Of a stretch of DNA of 18,285 bases, positions 14,607 through 18,285 are shown piece by piece. The position numbers were made by a program, and so were the translations under genes. This DNA is from an uncultured Veillonella sp. GTDB lineage: Bacteria > Bacillota > Negativicutes > Veillonellales > Veillonellaceae. Position 1 is the first letter of the stretch. Each line of letters begins with the position of its first letter. The notes below the pieces were generated by a model. That model did no database searches and was not told where the DNA came from. It saw nothing but the letters and a program-made list of their open reading frames with translations. Where the stretch lies: positions 1 through 18,285 of the forward strand of contig URPT01000019.1 in NCBI GenBank assembly GCA_900549845.1, in the 5' to 3' direction.

Positions 14607-16204
14607 TGGATAAACGAAATTTGTTAAAACTCATGGTCCTTGCTCTAGGGGTGAGTGTGCTCTTATTTGTATTTGGTTATCCTCGAGGGGAACAACCAAT
14701 TGATGAGCATACAATCCGATATGTTATTGAGCAGGAACCATCCACATTGGATCCAGCAAAGTCTACTACCTCTCCGGAGGCAACGGTTCAACTCCAATTA
14801 TTTGACGGTTTAGTTCGTTTAAATGATGAAAGTGAACCAGAGGCAGCACTTGCTAAAAGCTGGGATATTTCTGATGATGGTCGCGAGTATACCTTCCATT
14901 TACGACCAGATTTAAAATGGTCCAATGGAGAGCCTTTGACGGCTCATGACTTTGAATACGCTTGGAAACGCGTATTAGATCCTGAAGTCCATGCGGATAA
15001 TGCATATATGTTATATGTATTGGAAAATGGTGAAGCTTTTAATACGGGGAAAGCTGCAGCTGAAGATGTTGGGGTTAAAGCTATTGATGAGGATACATTG
15101 GTAGTTACCTTAGAAAATCCAACCGCCTATTTCTTAAAATTATTAGCATCTCATAGTTACTATCCAGTAAGTCAAAAGGTTGTAGAGGCTCATGAAAACT
15201 GGGCTGCTAATGCAGATACATTTGTGTCTAATGGTCCATACCGCTTATTATCTTGGAAGCATAATGGGGAAATGGATTTCATTAAGAATTCAGATTACTG
15301 GGATGCGGACTCTGTAAAAACAGAGAAGATGAATTGGCCTATCAGTGAATCCCAAAGCACACGCCTTACATTGGTTGAAGGTGGCGAAGCAGATATGACT
15401 GTTGAGCCTCCTGTAGCGGATCAAAAACGTTTAGAAGAAGCGGGCCTATTACATATTGGGCCTATGCTTGGTAACTATTACTACGTATTCAATGTGAAAG
15501 CAGAGCCTTTCACAGATCCTGAAGTACGTAAAGCATTCTCCATGGTTATCAACCGTGCTAATATCGTTAACAATATTGTTCGTGGCGGTAAAGAGGCTGC
15601 TTATGCATTTGTTCCATACGGTATGCTTGAAAGCAACGGTCGTGAAGACTTCCGTGAAGCTGGTAGCTATCTCGTTTACGAAGATGTAGAGCAAGCGAAA
15701 GAAATCTTGAAACAAGCTGGCTATGATAAGAATCATCCATTGCCTCCAATTACGATTTTGTATAACACAAGCGAATTACATAAAGCGATTGCCGAAGCTG
15801 TACAGGATGCATGGGTAAATGCATTTGGTGCAGATGTGCGCTTACAAAATCAAGAGACAAAGGTATTCTTAGCCGACCGCGAAGCTGGTAAATATCAAGT
15901 TGCTCGTGCTTCTTGGGTTGCGGATTACAGTGATCCACAAAACTTCTTAGAAGTATTCTCTGCGGAAGACAACGATAGTCAGTATCATAGTGAAGACTAT
16001 AATGAGTTAATCGCTCGTATTCGTACGACACCAAATGGGGCTGAACGCGATGCATTGATGCATCAAGCAGAAAAGATGATTTTTGATGAATCTCTCGTAA
16101 TGCCGTTATACTTTACAACACAACCATATGTAACAAACGGAAGTATTCAAAATTATTTCTGGACTACATTAGGCCTTGTTGACTTTAAAAAAGCATACAA
16201 ATAA
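14603..16204 (+). CDS. oppA: Peptide-binding protein, SBP family 5 (OppA/MppA-like), membrane-anchored or secreted
   Basis: This is the solute-binding component that delivers peptides to OppBCDF outside the inner membrane. The 533-residue protein has a hydrophobic N-terminal segment at about 7-25 and then the family 5 signature: EPSTLDPAKST at 45-55, LFDGLVRLND at 66-75, LAKSWDISDDGREYTFHLRP at 83-102 and KWSNGEPLTAHDFEYAWKRV at 105-124. The usual lipobox cysteine is absent: no cysteine occurs near the hydrophobic segment, so it is not a standard lipoprotein and is either cleaved by signal peptidase I or kept as an N-terminal anchor. It is the last gene of the operon, whereas oppA usually comes first. 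It overlaps the hydrolase gene by four bases (ATGA), with AGGAAG seven bases before the ATG; a second ATG at 14606 is also possible. Confidence 0.93.
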   Translation: MMDKRNLLKLMVLALGVSVLLFVFGYPRGEQPIDEHTIRYVIEQEPSTLDPAKSTTSPEATVQLQLFDGLVRLNDESEPEAALAKSWDISDDGREYTFHLRPDLKWSNGEPLTAHDFEYAWKRVLDPEVHADNAYMLYVLENGEAFNTGKAAAEDVGVKAIDEDTLVVTLENPTAYFLKLLASHSYYPVSQKVVEAHENWAANADTFVSNGPYRLLSWKHNGEMDFIKNSDYWDADSVKTEKMNWPISESQSTRLTLVEGGEADMTVEPPVADQKRLEEAGLLHIGPMLGNYYYVFNVKAEPFTDPEVRKAFSMVINRANIVNNIVRGGKEAAYAFVPYGMLESNGREDFREAGSYLVYEDVEQAKEILKQAGYDKNHPLPPITILYNTSELHKAIAEAVQDAWVNAFGADVRLQNQETKVFLADREAGKYQVARASWVADYSDPQNFLEVFSAEDNDSQYHSEDYNELIARIRTTPNGAERDALMHQAEKMIFDESLVMPLYFTTQPYVTNGSIQNYFWTTLGLVDFKKAYK

Positions 16205-16213
16205 GATACACTT

Positions 16214-16240
16214 AAGACGTACACATTGTGTACGTCTTTT
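16214..16240 (+). terminator. Rho-independent terminator after oppA
   Basis: AAGACGTACAC (16214-16224) and GTGTACGTCTT (16228-16238) form a perfect 11-bp stem with an ATT loop, ending in four T (16237-16240). The short T run may allow some readthrough into ldcA, whose start is only 20 bases further on. Confidence 0.8.
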
Positions 16241-16250
16241 GTTATATTTT

Positions 16251-16256
16251 ACGAGG
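16251..16256 (+). promoter_or_regulatory. Ribosome binding site that sets the ldcA start
   Basis: ACGAGG lies four bases before the ATG at 16261. A longer in-frame reading from a GTG at 16228 would begin inside the terminator hairpin and is rejected. Confidence 0.7.
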
Positions 16257-16260
16257 ATAT

Positions 16261-17199
16261 ATGAACTGGATTGAACCAAAGCGTTTAGCACCGGGCATGA
16301 CCATAGGTATTATGGCTCCTGCTAGTGCAAGCGATGAAGATTTACATAGAATAGAAGATATTTGTAACGCAAGAGGTTATAATGTGCTCTTTGGTGAAAG
16401 TGCACATCGTAAAGGCCTCTATGGTGGTACACCAGAGGAGCAAGCCCAAGAGTTTCAATATATGATGACTACCGCACCTTGTGATGCGGTGCTAGCCTTG
16501 CGCGGTGGTTACGGAACGATGCGTTATCTAGACTTATTAGATTATAAAGCAATTCGTAAACATCGTAAGGCTTTTATAGGGTATAGCGACTGTACGGCTC
16601 TTCATATGGCTATTAATCGATATAGCCGACTTATTACCTATCACGGGCCGATGGGCGTAGATTTTAAGCCTGAACGCAAAGCTGATACTGATGTTTTATT
16701 TAATACTTTAGAAGGTAAGTTGCAAGTCATAGAACCCTTACCTGAACCGCCGCGTGGTGCCATTGGCACTGAGCTAGGAGAAGGCATTTTACGAGGTGGT
16801 AATATGACGATGCTATCGATGTTGTCGGGAACACCGTATTTTTTAGAGGACGAATCTTGGGAGGATACCTTACTATTCATTGAAGATGTAGGAGAGGCCC
16901 CTTATAAGCTAGATCGTATGTTGCAACAATTTCGCCTTAGTGGTTTATTGAGTCGCATAAAAGGTTTAGTGATTGGTACTTTTATAGATTGTGAAGGTGA
17001 CGATGATGAACGTGATTACGATTTAGGCTATGAAGCGTTACGCTACATGGAGGAAAATAGAGATCCTGAATTGCCAGAGCCTTTTGTATGTTATGTGCCA
17101 ACAGGTCATGGGACGCCGCATCAAACATTACCACTAGGAGCGACGATTAACTTTAGGTATATTTCAAATACCATCATTGTTCATCCCTATACGAAATAG
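16261..17199 (+). CDS. ldcA: LD-carboxypeptidase, peptidase family S66 (LdcA/MccF-like)
   Basis: Family S66 enzymes cut the bond between the L centre of diaminopimelate and the terminal D-alanine of murein tetrapeptides (LdcA), or related amide bonds (MccF), in the cytoplasm. The 312-residue chain has the N-terminal IGIMAPAS, the ALRGGYGTMRYLDLLD segment at 79-94, the nucleophile S109 in GYSDCTALH, and the likely partners E208 (FIEDVGEAPYKLDR) and H283 (PTGHGTPHQTLPLG), which form a Ser-His-Glu triad in this family. No signal peptide is seen. It follows the oppA terminator closely, and the next gene starts 63 bases later. Position next to a peptide importer matches loci for murein peptide recycling, for example ykfA beside an Opp-like ATPase in Bacillus. 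An MccF-type detoxifying role is the alternative. Confidence 0.92.
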   Translation: MNWIEPKRLAPGMTIGIMAPASASDEDLHRIEDICNARGYNVLFGESAHRKGLYGGTPEEQAQEFQYMMTTAPCDAVLALRGGYGTMRYLDLLDYKAIRKHRKAFIGYSDCTALHMAINRYSRLITYHGPMGVDFKPERKADTDVLFNTLEGKLQVIEPLPEPPRGAIGTELGEGILRGGNMTMLSMLSGTPYFLEDESWEDTLLFIEDVGEAPYKLDRMLQQFRLSGLLSRIKGLVIGTFIDCEGDDDERDYDLGYEALRYMEENRDPELPEPFVCYVPTGHGTPHQTLPLGATINFRYISNTIIVHPYTK

Positions 17200-17262
17200 A
17201 CACAATCTTCTTAGATAGAATACATAATAAACAGTATAAATTAGAAATTAAAAAGGGAAGTT

Positions 17263-18285
17263 ATGACATTACAAGAACGAGAGGCTCGTGCCTGTGCCAT
17301 CATAGATAGCATGGCTGAGGAATTGCGCGATGTGTCCTTATATTTACACGATAACCCAGAATTGGGCTTAGACGAGCATAAAGCTGTTAAGATAATTCAC
17401 CAATTCTTAGAAAATCATAATTTTACATCTCAAGTAGGATTAACAGATTATCCTGAGTTACAAACGGCACTTCGTGGTGACTATAATCGTGATGCGAAAC
17501 ATAAAATATCATTCTTAGGAGAGTATGATGCATTACCTGAACTCGGTCATGGTTGCGGCCATAATCTCATTGCCGTGATGAGTTTAGGCGCTGCTGTTGC
17601 CTTCAGTCAAAGTGCACCACAGGATTGGGGAACGACCTTCTTTGGTTGTCCTGCAGAGGAAACTATTGGCGGTAAGGTATATATGGCTGAGGCTGGTTTA
17701 TTTAAGGGCTATGAAGCAGCTCTCATCATTCACCCTGGTGGTGAAAATGAGGTAGGTGGCACATCCTTAGCCACACATCCATTAGAGGTGACTTTCCATG
17801 GACGGTCCTGTCATATAGCATCATTAACTGACTCTGGTATTAATGCTTTAGATTGTGTTGTAGATTTATATCAAAAAATAAAAGAGTTAAAGAAAACATT
17901 TCCTAAAGGGGCTGTTGTGGGGGCTATCTTTACCGAAGCTGGTACAGCGCCAAATGTAGTAACTCCTAAGGCTACGATTCGCATGACTGTACGGGGGCGT
18001 ACGGTGGCTGATTTAGAAGGTATTATTTTGCCGGCTATCAAAGAGGCTGCTCAAGAAATTGCAGCATCCTATGGCGCTCAAGTTGAAATGCATCATTATG
18101 AGCCTCTCTTTAAGGATATGCGTCAAGATAAACAGCTATTAGATCTCTTTAAAGATGTGATGACTGAGTTTGGTGAAACGCCTCGTATATTGCCTGATGA
18201 TGAGGCTGATGGTAGCACTGATGTAGGGAATGTATCCTATGAAGTACCAACAGCGCAACCTACATTACAGATTGGATTAGGTTTA
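17263..18285 (+). CDS. M20 family metallo-amidohydrolase (AbgB/PM20D2-like), truncated by the window end
   Basis: The reading frame is open from the ATG at 17263 (GGGAAG upstream) to the last base, giving 341 residues of an enzyme usually near 390-400. It belongs to the M20D amidohydrolases: HDNPELGLDEHKA at 29-41, EYDALPELGHGCGHNL at 87-102 with metal-site residues C98 and H100, and GCPAEETIGGK at 128-138 with the glutamate pair E132-E133. A dimerisation domain follows (THPLEVTFHGRSCHIAS). Family members remove N-acyl groups or split dipeptides and aminobenzoyl-glutamate-type amides in the cytoplasm. No terminator separates it from ldcA. Weak promoter-like bases (TATAAA at 17235-17240) lie in the gap, so it may be co-transcribed or separate. 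A role in breaking down peptides brought in by Opp is suggested by position only. Confidence 0.88.
   Translation, partial: MTLQEREARACAIIDSMAEELRDVSLYLHDNPELGLDEHKAVKIIHQFLENHNFTSQVGLTDYPELQTALRGDYNRDAKHKISFLGEYDALPELGHGCGHNLIAVMSLGAAVAFSQSAPQDWGTTFFGCPAEETIGGKVYMAEAGLFKGYEAALIIHPGGENEVGGTSLATHPLEVTFHGRSCHIASLTDSGINALDCVVDLYQKIKELKKTFPKGAVVGAIFTEAGTAPNVVTPKATIRMTVRGRTVADLEGIILPAIKEAAQEIAASYGAQVEMHHYEPLFKDMRQDKQLLDLFKDVMTEFGETPRILPDDEADGSTDVGNVSYEVPTAQPTLQIGLGL

Noticed and set aside
1..18285. Overlapping antisense or out-of-frame open frames of 60-100 codons, such as 1487-1741 minus, 2604-2906 minus and 11928-12215 minus
   Set aside because: They lie fully inside well-supported genes, have no recognisable domains and no ribosome binding context; they are reading-frame shadows.
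1..18285. Mobile element, prophage, CRISPR array or defence system
   Set aside because: No transposase, integrase, spaced direct repeats or phage genes were seen; gene content is housekeeping metabolism and transport with uniform composition.

Overview
The window looks like chromosomal DNA of a low-GC Firmicute. Ribosome binding sites are purine-rich AGGAGG types, intergenic regions are very AT-rich, and short Rho-independent terminators are common. Gene content and style (cytochrome bd with a short Q-loop, Opp permease, and a binding protein with no lipobox as in diderms) fit the Negativicutes, most likely Veillonella or a close relative. That assignment is inference: there is no rRNA or marker gene in the window.

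Region 1 (1-7074) is a respiratory locus. After the tail of an unidentified gene and its terminator comes an Rrf2-family regulator with four clustered cysteines. It is preceded by a perfect 12-bp inverted repeat and followed, 63 bases on and with no terminator, by cydA and cydB (cytochrome bd quinol oxidase, overlapping by 10 bases). Two hairpins then close the cydAB unit. Next is a single 1194-residue protein that joins CydD and CydC, the exporter half-transporters needed for cytochrome bd assembly. It ends at a strong hairpin.

Region 2 (7113-9944) holds an unrecognised membrane protein on the plus strand, with its own extended -10 promoter. A bidirectional terminator separates it from a minus-strand pair, pyridoxamine kinase followed by a DUF805 membrane protein. 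The pair is read from a good promoter in the divergent gap before the opp operon.

Region 3 (about 9984-18285) is a peptide uptake and processing locus. The order is oppB, oppC, oppD, oppF, a class A beta-lactamase-like serine hydrolase, and oppA, packed with overlapping or nearly abutting stop and start codons and ending in a terminator. Then come an LD-carboxypeptidase (S66, LdcA-like) and an M20 amidohydrolase that runs off the window. The co-location of a peptide importer, an LD-carboxypeptidase and a penicillin-recognising-fold hydrolase suggests import and trimming of peptidoglycan-derived peptides, though the substrate is not proven.

No tRNA, rRNA, CRISPR array, insertion sequence or phage gene was seen. 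Nothing in the window clearly amounts to a wholly new system. The most interesting points are the cysteine-rich Rrf2 regulator with its palindrome beside cytochrome bd, the CydD-CydC fusion, and the opp/serine hydrolase/ldcA/M20 arrangement.
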